Shown here in pieces: positions 12,044-23,444 of a DNA stretch of 64,000 bases. The stretch is from positions 24,068 to 88,067 of the forward strand of contig JASANE010028142.1 in the NCBI GenBank assembly GCA_030248225.1, in the 5' to 3' direction. A model generated the notes under the pieces. It had not been told where the DNA came from. It worked only from the letters and a program-made list of their open reading frames with translations, and searched no databases. Origin of the DNA: Trileptium ribeirensis. Its lineage: Eukaryota > Nematoda > Enoplea > Enoplida > Thoracostomopsidae. A program made the position numbers and the translations under genes. How positions within the stretch are numbered: the first letter of the stretch is position 1; the number at the start of each line of letters is the position of its first letter.

Positions 12044-12537
12044 CTAGTCATAACGGTTTATTGGCAAATATAATACGTTGCGTCGTCCGTCCAGTGTTGT
12101 TCAAATCTTAGGGTATTGAAGTTATTCTTCACGAAATATACATTTGTACCTTATTCTCTTATCATAAATTTAAATTTTATTATAGAACAGATTATTATTA
12201 TATTTTTCAGTAGGATTCCTCTGTTATCTAAAAATTCAGTTTTTTAATAATTTGGCCTTAGGTATTTTATAAGGAGATCTACGGTCAAAAGGATAACCTA
12301 TTAATAGGAGGACGCAAAATTCAGTACATAAAGTGTTACGATTGGTGACCTTATCAGCAGCTAACAATTGAATTGTAATTAAAATGACACCATTTATTTG
12401 TGGCAATTATTCAATTCTTCTGCAGTGTTATGGCATCATTTCTATGACCAGGAATTGTATAAATTTAAAATCTGTCATAATAGTGGTTACAGTTAAATGT
12501 CGTTTATTAATAATTTTGTGTTTGTTTTTATTTTCAG

Positions 12538-12574
12538 AAACCAGATTTACAAGGACGATGGGGATCTGGAGATT
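12538..12574 (+). CDS. TOGARAM1: Exon 4: linker microexon
   Basis: A 37-nt exon between a strong acceptor (tttgtttttattttcag) and a consensus donor (GTAAGT at 12575), phase 0 in and phase 1 out, fitting exons 3 and 5. It encodes KPDLQGRWGSGD. The RWGS motif recurs in exon 10, which also follows an RRRRK-ending exon, so the two exon pairs look like an internal duplication. Confidence 0.7.
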
Positions 12575-13009
12575 GTAAGTTTTTACTGTTATCCATTTCG
12601 GTAGTGATATATTGGCATTTGATATACACTGACTTGGTAAGCACCAATCGTATTTTAGGTTAACATTTTTCATATTACTAAAAGCGCAGGTATGGTCTCG
12701 ATACAACCTAAGTAGATCGTTTCATGAGACAAAAATATTGTCAAAGCAATAAGCTTAAGACTAAAATCGTGAAATATTTTTTTACTTTTTTCATTATTAC
12801 TTAAGACTAAATGTTCGTAAATTTGATTTAAATATTGACACACTATGTAGCTGTAGCAGCAAATATGCAAACAGGAAGCTTACAGTATATCATTAACATC
12901 GTCTGCTGAAACATTTAGTACTGGGTTTTATCTCAATTTTTGGATAAAGTCAATCTAAACCTTCGATGGTATCCTATGTTGCTTGAAAACTTTTGGTTTA
13001 ATTTATATT

Positions 13010-13347
13010 GTGCATGAGTAAACTTAAGCTGCGCCGCTTACCATCCTCTTTTGTCAAAAGCAATTGCCATTTAGTTGTTCACTGAACACAAATTTCATTT
13101 TTGCACTAAAACAAAAATAAGTCCGTTTTATATTTGATAGTTTCATAATGTGAAAATGTTAGCGAACACATTGGTGTTAATGATAAGTTGCAGGCGCCCA
13201 ATTGCATTCGCTAATGGCGTTATGGAACAGAAAAATGTCGAAATTGGATACGGCTATTGAAATCCGAGTTTTGTTATCTATCTAACAGCGTTTTGTATAT
13301 GGTGTCAAAAGAAGATGGTTTGGGCGGATCTTAAGTTTACTCTTGCA
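13010..13347. mobile_element. MITE, GAGTAAACTTAAG family, copy 2
   Basis: The ends are tgcatgagtaaacttaag and its near-complement at 13330-13347. The interior is clearly homologous to copy 1 and in the same orientation. Non-coding. Confidence 0.8.
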
Positions 13348-16300
13348 TTAAATATTAACAATACATCTCAGTGGTTATAGCCGAAATACCTCGTTGTTAT
13401 AGCCAAAATCACTCTTGCTATGGTGTTTACAAACGTGACTTGGAAATTGACTAATTTGCCATGAATTTTGATATGTAACCTTAATTTCGCCTGTTTTTTA
13501 GAAGTAGAATCTAAAACGCTTTTCAAAGTAAAATCTGCGCGAATAAAAATGTTAATTTTTGTAAAATAAAGTTGGCGAATAGAGTTCCTAAAATTTTTAT
13601 GGTATATGTGATCGTTGGTCGCTTTCTTATTGCAGTGATATCAATTAAAATTGCGTTCATACATAATTAGTTATCGTATTTGAAATTTAGGATCAAGTCT
13701 ACGTTAAATTTCAAACTTCAACTTGGGAGTAGATACCGCAATATGGACAAAACATTCGCTGTGCCTAAGTTGTTATGCGGCAAATCATTCATTGTATCTC
13801 GCTTCAGGAATTTATGCTGAAAGGATTTTATTTAAATATTAGGTAAAATCGCCATATAGTTGAACCGAATCAAGTTTTGGTGTTTTCTGTTACAGTGGGC
13901 GATACAGCTTGACACAATATTTATGAACCCAAAAACCACTAACGAGATCCGAACGATTTCCATGGCTAGTTTAATAAGTGTACTAAGTTGTTCTAGAACA
14001 TTGAATACTCGGGAAATTGTGGAAAGAATTAAAAGGTTCAAAAATTTTGTACCGAAAATACCATTAGTTGCATGTGTGAACTATTGCTTTCATGTTTAGT
14101 CTTACTTAAGGCGTACGAGTATCATAAAAGCCATATAGAAATAACATGGTCTCGCTAAACAAGGCAGCTGGTAAAATGCCTTGAAATGCAACACGCATTT
14201 GTTATTGTCGTGTTTTATTAAGTCGCACAATTTTCATGGACGACAAATGTATGTAAAAATGTAAGTGATTCTGAGCTGACAATAAAATTATGCGGAGTTA
14301 TCATCGCTCAAATAATAAATAACATAACATCGTGCATTTCACTTTGTTAGATTACACGTCGTATAAAACCTTTGTCAAAAGCCGCCACATTGTTTTTAGC
14401 ACATGGTCAGACGGTTTTGCAACTGTGATGTCATGGGTCTTTTAGGAGCAGCGATGGGCACCTATCATAATGCTATTCAAACGGCACACAGCTTTTTGTA
14501 ATTTTGATAACAAGCTTAAATATATTTAATTTTGTCATTTCGTTTTTTATATAATAGTCACCAAAATCATATATCCATAGTAGTTCTATTCTATCCTGTC
14601 TACTTTTTCTGGAACAATTTGCTTTTTAAAAAATTCCTAAGGACTTAATAGTGATAGTCTTTTCCAGCTTTCTATAGGATCTTTCCTTCTTTTCAGCCTT
14701 AGTGTCGTTTCATTATGATTTCTGACCGAAATGTAGGCTACACTACAAGTCAAACCAACACTTATTTGTTTTAGCTACTTATCAAACTGTGATCAACCGA
14801 AACTGTAAGTTTGCATTATAGAACAAACAGGTTGTGGTATTCTTGCTTGCGGTATTCTATCTTAACTTATTTAGTTTGCACAAACAGCTCCAACTTTGCT
14901 TTAGTTTAACGTTTTTTGTTGATGGCAAATTTTAGCTTTTATGTTTCAAGATTTATTTTTTTATCACTGACACTACTCTTAATCAATCAAGGCATTTATG
15001 CACGTTGATATTTATTTATGTCTTTAGTTTCAACGCGTGTAATATTATTGTTTTGTTGCAGAATAAAGTGTTTTTCTTAATTTCTGATGGTGAACTTTAT
15101 TTAAACATCACACTGTATTGTACCTACGTACGCAAGTTGGTCCAACGTCATCCTTTAACGTTTGTTTGTGATTTTTATATTGATCACATCAATTTGTAAA
15201 ACTTCAGTGTCCGTTGGCTTATGGAATGTATCTAGGTTTTGAGTAATACGCATATTTCAGTTCTCCTTTTTACATAAGTATTATAAACTCTGACTACAAA
15301 TCTTTGATGCCGTGCAAGTAAAGCACCATAAAATTAATTCATCATTTTTTAGCTAATAATTCAAAAAGTTACCGACTAATCTAATCTTTTTTTATGGTTT
15401 TACTATCAACAACGACGCATTCAATAGAGCGTCAGTTTATCATGTATTATGAACTTTGCCATTTGTTCATAATAGATCCGGTTGTCCAGGTAGGATACTT
15501 ATGTGCCATATGTATTCATTAATAGGCTGAATTTGAGATTAAGTTCCTGTTGGTGATAAACCCAGGTTTATTCCCATACAATAACGTGACACTGATATTT
15601 GGTAAAACAACACCAAAATCATATATACTCCATCTCCCAGGTCGCTGGCAGTGGGGTGAGATAGCCGAGTCCTCGAGTAAGGCTCGCCTTCGGCTTTCGA
15701 GGAGAGTCCGCCGCGCTGTAGGGTGGGGGGAAAGGGGGGGGACGGGTCCGACACCTGACGAGACGTAACTCCCTATCCGCCTTAAACTTATATGACCAAT
15801 ATCTGAACAAATAATTAACATAGTCCATTCCTTTTCCATTATCTAGCAATATATAATTTCAGTCTACATGAAATCACTGTCAATAACTAACGTAGCAGTG
15901 CTCTGGTGTTTGTTGAGTTGATAGCGATTTATAGGAAATAAAGTGAATGCAATTACGGACGGGTTGGCGTCTTGTTTCAGTTGAATACTTCTGAGATGAT
16001 AAGGTAATTCTGCCGCTATAAATTTCAATTTACCAAAGGAACTTTATTTAGGTATCGGTTTCTTTTAAAGCATAAAACAAAGCTTAATAAATCAACCTGG
16101 TCGAAATCAACCTGGTTCGTTTGGACAGACTTTCCAATAGAGGTCTTTAATAGACTTCCGAGTTGGGCAATATGTAAAAATGTCGACACAATACTGTACT
16201 GTCCAAAATATAGTTGTGATCAGGGCCACGGTTATACGAGATCTACACTATTCAGACGTCTATACATTTACAATTTATCATATAATTAACTTACGCTATT

Positions 16301-16600
16301 TGCGAAGTCCTGGGCCTAGTTGAACAAACATTATATATAATCAACCTACTTGGGAAAAACTTGTGGAGACGATCCGAGATTATTATGAATAATGGATTAT
16401 ATTCCCAAGATCCAGATTTCCACTAAAATTCGAATGAGCACTAGACTTTTATAAAAAGTAACACTATGCTTAATAATATTACTTGATGCATAATTGTCAC
16501 ATCATTATTTCGCTTACATCTTAGTTTAAGTGCCTATCTGCGTAGAAATTTAATATATTGCACATGAAGATATCTTGATGAAAACTTTACCACTGTTTCT
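13348..16600. other. Long intron region, mostly featureless
   Basis: AT-rich intron DNA. It holds one GC-rich island at about 15,610-15,795, which looks like another small repeat element without clear ends. Short frames (13832-14099, 15005-15199) lack splice sites in phase or family features. Confidence 0.4.
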
Positions 16601-16616
16601 GTTTCTATCATCGTCA

Positions 16617-17018
16617 TCAAGCCGTAGTCGTCGGTGCCAACCGTAAGGGCGTCTTCCCTTCATAAACTACAGCTCGCTCTGCTCTTTGCTGCCCTGGTAC
16701 AGTGTTTCTCTTTCCGACGGTGTTTAAATCAAACCATTCGTGGAATGATCGTTTGTTGTGCAAATCCTTTAATATTTTAACACGTTTCTCTGCAAAAATC
16801 ATCATTTTCCGTCGATCTACAAGTAAGGCACCATCACCTGTTTTATAACAACTGTCCCAGGCGTTCACTTAGTATGATATCGAATTATAGCTGGTTTTAT
16901 CTGTCCACAACCTTTGCACTATTGTACCACTAATAAAACACGTTCTCATATCATAAAAGTTTCTCAAATATTCGACGATTGACTCAGAGTTTCCGGTGCT
17001 GTCATACGTTTCGTGAAA
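16617..17018 (-). pseudogene. Minus-strand coding-like block inside an intron
   Basis: Two adjacent minus-strand frames look coding. The first (17018 to a stop at 16869) includes YDSTGNSESIVEYLRNFYD, faintly like the middle of a DNAJC9-type J-domain protein. The second (from about 16868 to a TGA at 16617) is basic at first (MIFAEKRVKILKDLHNKRS) and ends near YEGKTPLRLAPTTTA. They are in different frames and no clear intron joins them, though an AG at 16869-16870 could be an acceptor for the second. It is either the 3' end of a nested minus-strand gene or a decayed copy. The family is not established. Confidence 0.35.
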
Positions 17019-17019
17019 T

Positions 17020-18540
17020 TATTGAACTCATGTTTCGAATATATTAACTTGGTAAAACTGGCTGATTATGCATATATTTTTAAACTAATGTTCGTTCTCG
17101 AACTTTTATTTGATTGATGTTTTATTCGTATTCTTTTGTTTAAATAGCTTTAACGTCAGAGATAAACGTGAACCTATTACATAGTGGCAAACACGGAATG
17201 ATTTGCTTTCAGTTGAGCAGTAGTGTGAGCGAATAGTTTGACGGCAAATTTCTATAGTCCAATTCAACTGAATTTAACAATAAGTCGAGGGGATGTCGCA
17301 ACCTGACGAAGCTCCCCCAACACTAAGCTGTTTTTATAGAATATAGCGTTACGTCCATCATGTGAGCCATTATTTCAAATATTTAAACTCAGAGTTTTCA
17401 CGGTTTGTGTTAACAATATGCACAAGAGGTCATATCTCCACAGAGTATAGTGTGAATGACTTCAGCACCAACTAGTATGAAATTTCCCACTCAAAATGTT
17501 ATATGGCTGCCACTCTTAAACTATGACTGAGGGGCCTCAACCTATGGTCTGGAAAACCCCCAGTACCGGACCTGTGAACATGCTCACGGTCTATAATATT
17601 TTATTTTTGGATACAAATTCAAGCGCTAGTTTGCCCGAAGTATATAACAGAAAAATTTAGAGTATGTGACGGGTTGTGGCTTCCTCAACTGCTAGATAAT
17701 TGCGTTTTGTGAGAAGCCTCTTGACATGTGAGTGCTCCGTATTGGCGGTTTAGGGCACCAACACCGCCTCTGAATAAGTGGATTGTCTATTTCGTTTGCC
17801 ATCATGCATACTTTTTAGTCATTTTGCACTTTCAAATTTATTTTTTTACATTTTTTCTCCATCTCTGCGAGAACACAGTAAATTAATTTGTTCTTCTTCT
17901 CTTATTATACTTTGTAAATATTAAAATTTTATATCACAATTTTTAATTTATCTGACTTTCTACAGTCAGTGTGTTTGTTTGTGCTCATTCATCTATTACT
18001 ACGTCATATAAAGTGATGTTTGCACATATTGAACAGGTTAGGAGCAGCCAAATTTACAAATTAGCGCGAAATTTCACTCTTAATGCCTGTAACACACAAA
18101 ATGTGAATGATTATTGCAAGGATTACATTAAATGGAACCCAAGGTTATCAAACTGTGTATTAATCATTCGATCATTGACTGGAGGAGTGAACGGACCGAA
18201 CTTTTTTTGGAAATCGGGGTCGGCCCAGCCCTGCGAGGCACAGCAGAAGCCGTTTGTAATCAAGTGTCGGCCAGCCGCTCATTTCTAATATTTGGTCTTC
18301 TAAATAAATCGTAAAGTCACATTCATTGGGTTCCGATTTAAATGATGTACAAGGTTAGCGTACGTTTCTCATGTACCTACATAATGATTTTGTTGTTTAG
18401 TCTTGTAGATGACTTCGTAGAAGTGAAACGATGCTTAAAACTCAATTGTACTAGAACTTGGAATGGATGCACTGTAACAGACACATCGATCCAATGAGAT
18501 TTTCTAAAAAGTCATAACAACTTATGAAGCTTGTTTCGAC
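17020..18540. other. Intron DNA with scattered GC-richer pieces
   Basis: No gene is supported. A C/G-richer stretch around 18,185-18,285 and others near 17,290-17,330 and 17,525-17,600 may be old repeat fragments. I could not find their ends. Confidence 0.35.
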
Positions 18541-18542
18541 GA

Positions 18543-19085
18543 CAGACCTAGTCAACAGGAAAGCTCGGACTCACACTGCTAGTAGCTAGAATTATGCGGA
18601 AACATAGAGCTACTTTGGTTCATTTAAAGCTAGTATGACCAAGATTGGAAATGTAGTGATGTTGATGTGCCAAAGTATCAGCGGTTCCACACTGTTCACT
18701 CTTTGAAAGAAGGGGTAAGCAGACCTAGTCAACAGGAAACCTCGGACTCACACAACTAGTAGGAAGAATTATGCGGAAACATACAGCTACTTTGGTTCAT
18801 TTAAAGCAAGTATGACCAAGATTAGAAATGTAGCGATGTTGATGTACCAAAGTATCAGCGGTTCCACACTGTGCACTCTTTGAAAGAAGGGGTAAGCAGA
18901 CCTAGTCAACGGGAAAGCTCGAACTCACACAACTAGTAGCTAGAATTATGCGGAAACAAAGAGCTACCTTGGTCCATTTAAAGCAAGTATGACCAAGATT
19001 GGAAATGTAGCGATGTTGATGTGCCAAAGTATCAGCGATTCGGCATTGAACACTCCTTACAACAATGGGTAAGCAGGCCGTTCGC
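18543..19085. repeat. About 178-bp tandem repeat, 3 units
   Basis: Each unit begins agacctagtcaac and contains aattatgcggaaaca, ttggttcatttaaag and caaagtatcagcg. The last unit diverges at its end. Confidence 0.9.
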
Positions 19086-19530
19086 TGACTTGACACTATG
19101 GTTAAGCTTCCTCCACCGGTTTATTTAAGGCTATTTAAAGCAGAGCGTAATGATGCAAATGGGTCTTTGTCGGCTTTTGCCGTAACGAGTGGCGTTTTGT
19201 AGGAAATTTATGATTATCTTGTCTCGCGCTGATTTGGGGACTTTGGCTGATTCGTGGAGTTTGATCCAATTAATACAATATGCTCAGACGTTAGGAAAGA
19301 GTAGTTTTTAATATAAATTAGATCCAGAACTGTTCCAATTTTATAGGTTTGTGTTGTACTCTATAGATAAAAATTTCGCGGCCAATAGACAAACTATGGC
19401 ATCTTTCAATTATGTGATTCAAAAATGCGCAGTATAAGCCGCTTTAAAAATTATAGTTACATCTGATGATCTAAAATTTTGATCAATACTATATCAATAT
19501 GCAATAATAATACAATGTTCCAAATCCCAG

Positions 19531-20031
19531 CATACGTAAATTCAGCAAAACTATCGCCCCAGTACTCACCGATTAACCACAAGCGGCGGCAAGTCCGCCT
19601 AAAACAAAACGACAAATACAGCTGGCGCAAAGCGAGTGAGGTACCTGTATTACAACGATCCAAAGACATCAACACCGCTTACGTCATGCCTAGTTCCACG
19701 TCTAAATTTCCTATCAAGCAACCTTATCGTCAATCCCATTCCAAGAATCCGGCTGTCACAATTATCGTTGGGAGTCCAAATAATTCACCGGTACAATCCC
19801 ACGCTAATGCCGCAATGCGTCCCTACAATCGCTCTGGTAGTACGTTTGGCGGTGGAAGAACTGCCTTGAAAACAAAAGACACTCCAGATCTATCGTTTAC
19901 AAAAATGGATACTCGGTTCTTGGTTGACAAAATAATTCTTTCGGCAATGAAAAGTAGTATGCGGTACTCGGAACCAAAGTCTATAGAAACTTTGCAACAC
20001 CGAAATCCAACTTTCCTGAGTAAGTACAATG
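19531..20031 (+). CDS. TOGARAM1: Exon 5: Ser/Asn/Pro-rich linker
   Basis: The open frame begins after ccaaatcccag (19530) and ends at the donor GTACGT (20032), phase 1 in and phase 1 out, so it joins both exon 4 and exon 6. About 167 codons encode a polar, basic, Ser/Pro/Asn-rich segment (for example SKFPIKQPYRQSHSKNP and MRPYNRSGSTFGGGR) with no recognisable fold, as expected for an inter-TOG linker. The frame continues to a stop at 20064 if the donor is not used. An upstream ATG (19479) exists but phase favours the acceptor. Confidence 0.7.
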
Positions 20032-20062
20032 GTACGTATAAGTTTAGGGTACCGGTAAAGGA

Positions 20063-20615
20063 TTAAAACGCGTTTTGTTTAGTTTTATTCGGTTAGAGTA
20101 GAGCGGTTTTCTGCAAGTGCGCCTAATTTATTTCGCAGCGCCAAAAAAATAAACGCTTTAAGATCGTTACAGTCAAGTATGTTTTCATTCGAGAGATGAA
20201 AGTGTTATTTTCGACGTTATTCGGTTTGAGTAGAGAGGTTTTCTGCAGGTGTGCCTAATTTATTTCGTAGCGCCAAAAAATAAACGTTTTACGATCGTTA
20301 CAGTGAAGTATGTTTTCATTCGAGTAGATGAAAGTGTTATTTTCGACGTTATTCGGTTAGAGTAGAGAGGTTTTCTGCAAGTGCGCCTAATTTATTTCGC
20401 AGCGCCAAAAAATAAACGGTTTACGATCGTTACAGTCAAGTATGTTTTCATTCGAGTACATGAAAACGTTATTTTCGACGTTATTCGGTTAGAGTAGAGA
20501 GGTTTTCTGCAAGTGCGCCTAATTTATTTCGCAGCGCCAAAAAATAAACGCTTTACGATCGTTACATCCAATTATGTTTTCATTCGAGTAGATGAAAGTG
20601 TTATTTTCGACGTTT
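20063..20615. repeat. About 131-bp tandem repeat, 4 units
   Basis: The unit carries ttattcggttagagtagag, tttatttcgcagcgcc and catcgagt-like/attcgagtagatgaaag segments. It starts about 30 bp after the exon 5 donor. Confidence 0.9.
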
Positions 20616-21123
20616 CGAGAATCTTATTGTATTTAAATTAGAATGTACCGGTGAATATATTATCAACAGCACACGATATTTTGCTGAAAAGTATCACACC
20701 ATTCAGGTTATGCAACTTTATCCTAAAGGTATGTCGCGGTTCCTTTAGCGCTGCCACCTACATATGATGGCGGACACGCGGACACCCAGTGTGTTTGATG
20801 TAGACTTATTTGCCGGGTAACATTTATTTCAAATACTGATTATTTGTACATTATATTTTTTGGTTTTAAGTGCATTTTTATTTCATTTTATTTTATTTAA
20901 GTTTAAATATTTGTGATTTGAACGATGTCCGCAATAAAATGCGAAGGTAGCGTTGCACCGCAATATATGAAGCGGTATCATTACGATTGAGAAAAAATAG
21001 TTTCAAATCTTACAATATAAGGCACTGACAGGTTGATATCAATTTTATAACATTTTTCTAATAATTATCCTTAATCAATCATTGAACATGCAGTTTTTTT
21101 ATAAAATTATTGTGTTTTTATAG

Positions 21124-21237
21124 ATGTCCCATATGAACAGCCAAGTAAAAATATTGGTACGAATAGGGCCAGTTCAACAGCATCCGGTGTAATAATGCCT
21201 GCAGGGCGCAAACAGAATCTAATGCCTTTTGGCATCA
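21124..21237 (+). CDS. TOGARAM1: Exon 6: linker
   Basis: Acceptor tttttatag and donor GTGAGT (21238), phase 1 in and phase 1 out; only this frame is open. It encodes a polar segment starting VPYEQPSKN and including PAGRKQNLMPFGI. It resembles the start of exon 7 (EQPTPPSRG), suggesting an old exon duplication. If the donor is skipped the frame stays open to a TGA at 21350. Confidence 0.7.
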
Positions 21238-21436
21238 GTGAGTTATTCGCACGAACAAAACCATCACACCGCATAGAATATTTTAGGGAAAGTTATATTT
21301 CAAACCGTAGATCAGTTTTTCTTCCAACTAATATATATGGAGTGGTTTGATAGCTACGCTATTTAATCCTTTGCACAATATTTGGATAGATGACTAGAAT
21401 AGATAGATTTTTGAGTAATAGTTGTAGCATAAGCAG

Positions 21437-21540
21437 CAGTGCGTTCAAAGATTTATACGTACGGTTTGTGACGAGTTCCAACGAGTGCGATAGCACGAGT
21501 TTGAACGAGTTACGGTGCGTACCAATCTTTGAACGCACTG
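21437..21540. repeat. Short hairpin element
   Basis: The ends cagtgcgttcaaagat and atctttgaacgcactg are perfect inverted repeats about 70 bp apart. The interior has gagt/cgag motifs, partly repeated (gtgcgatagcac). A similar half, without the matching end, is at about 29,905-29,940. Confidence 0.75.
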
Positions 21541-21559
21541 TTACCTATTCTCCAACTAA

Positions 21560-22380
21560 CTTGTTATATAGGTAACCGTGCATTCAGACATTAGCATGCA
21601 CGGCTTTCACTGTATAGATTATATTACAATATTATTTAAAGCATTGGAACTTGTCGACTAGCGAGTGGACGTGATTGAGACAGTGATTTTTTTATTTAAA
21701 TCGGCACTCGTGTACTGAACACCTCAGCATCAACCAGACTTACTAGTACACGTAAGATTCTTCGTTATAGAATACAAAAACAGCTTATAGCGCGGGGATT
21801 GGGGGTGGTAGACCCCCGATTTTGCCTAATCATTTGTACGAAATGTGAATTCTAGGCTACGGCTGAGGGTACAACGGTTGTTTGTAGTACATTTATTGAG
21901 TTACTCCAGAGGCGTTCTTTACATAAGCTGCCTGTAAGCAATATTAGTGTTGCACTTAAAATTTAAAAAATGTAATTATCACGTACGCTTGTGACGGTTG
22001 CAAATATTTTTAAGTTTCACAAAACTTCTGGTTGAAGCTTATTTATAACCGTATTTAAAGAAATCAACAATATTTGTGTATGAATTTGCCGCACACAAGA
22101 TACAAAAAATTTGGCAAGCGGGCGTGACCACAGTACGATCAAAAAATATGCGGGGGATCGTGGGCGGATGGAGTACCGTCGTAAAACCACTATTATTTTA
22201 TACGGTTATGTACGTGCTGGTAACCATGAGTTTATATACACATTACATACATGCTACATCAACTTGTAGATTTTCGAAACCGACAAATCTGTCCGTTGCT
22301 TAGACATATTTGAATATAGACATATCTGCATGCTTGGCTAGCTTGTTAAGGTTTTCTGGAGGCGGGGTCCACATAATTTT
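21560..22380. other. Intron DNA without recognised features
   Basis: Ordinary AT-rich intron sequence. The frame at 22076-22303 has no splice context and no family features. Confidence 0.35.
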
Positions 22381-22386
22381 CGGCAT

Positions 22387-22815
22387 ATACCATACATGTT
22401 GACGCTCTGATGTCTCAGCGGGGGATAGTGGCAGTCGGCGAAGCGCGGTGAGATCGTCTCAGGGTGAGTAGAAGCAGTCGAATAAGGTCCTCCAGGGGTG
22501 CTAAAAAAGTTAACCACCACCAGCCGCCCGTTGGACGCCCCATTTTTGCGATTATACTCCCATTTTCACCATAATTTAACGTGGTTTCGCTAAGTTTTCA
22601 GGGGGGAGTACACTAGGGCTTCAAACGAGGCAGTCCGAGGCTTCAGGGGCTGGCTCTCTTTGAGCTCCTGCTTCGGCGTGTATGGTCGATTTTTCACCCT
22701 GATTTAACGTAGTTTCGCTAAGTTTTCAGGGGGAGTACATTAGGGCATCGGACGAAGTAGTCCAAGGCTTCAGGGGCTGGCTCTCTTTGAGCTCCTGCTT
22801 CGGCGTGTATGGTAT
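22387..22815. mobile_element. GC-rich inverted-repeat element (catgtatg family) with internal duplication
   Basis: The ends are ataccatacatg and its complement at 22804-22815. After the left end comes gacgctctga, shared with the copy at 27162. The right part (about 22575-22690) is duplicated directly as 22697-22812, each copy ending ctgcttcggcgtgtatggt. Confidence 0.75.
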
Positions 22816-23292
22816 AAACATATATGATTCGTCAACTTGGCATATTTCTACGTGGACGACGTATATCATGCTTTTCTGTGCATCTTCAATAAAAGTTTTT
22901 AGTTTTAACTTTCTATCAAAATGGTGTGTTTTTGCCGTATTTAGGGCACTAAAGGCCGCTTTACTTACCGCTGTGCAATATTTACTATGATGTTTCAATT
23001 CCTGCCATGCGTTAATAAACTTAATTATCATGATTTATATGATTATTTTTTACTTATTGATTATTTATTTATATGATTATTATGGATTATGAATAGCAAT
23101 TGACTTTTCAGTGTAGCATGAAAATTGTATATTTTTTATTTCATTTTTTACATTTCGTATTATTGAGCCGTACATGTTGAACCTGTTGCTATCGACGTGC
23201 ATTGATAATTTTATCGTTTTTTTATTTAAGTGAAAAACGGTAAAAACAAGGTTTAATATTCATAAAACAAAATTATATATATCTATTTTTAG

Positions 23293-23363
23293 ATGAGCAG
23301 CCGACACCGCCATCTCGTGGTGCGAACTCAAGAAATAATCGACGACGTCCTGTGTCAGACGAG
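23293..23363 (+). CDS. TOGARAM1: Exon 7: linker
   Basis: Acceptor tctatttttag, donor GTAAGG (23364), phase 1 in and phase 0 out. It encodes EQPTPPSRGANSRNNRRRP plus a short acidic end, typical of a disordered linker. A second frame is also open here, but only this one fits exon 6 and exon 8. Confidence 0.75.
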
Positions 23364-23444
23364 GTAAGGAGTCCAATTGGTGAATGATTGTTTGTACACG
23401 CGCGTGGTTACCATGTTTTATCAACGAAGTATAACCGCGTCTAG

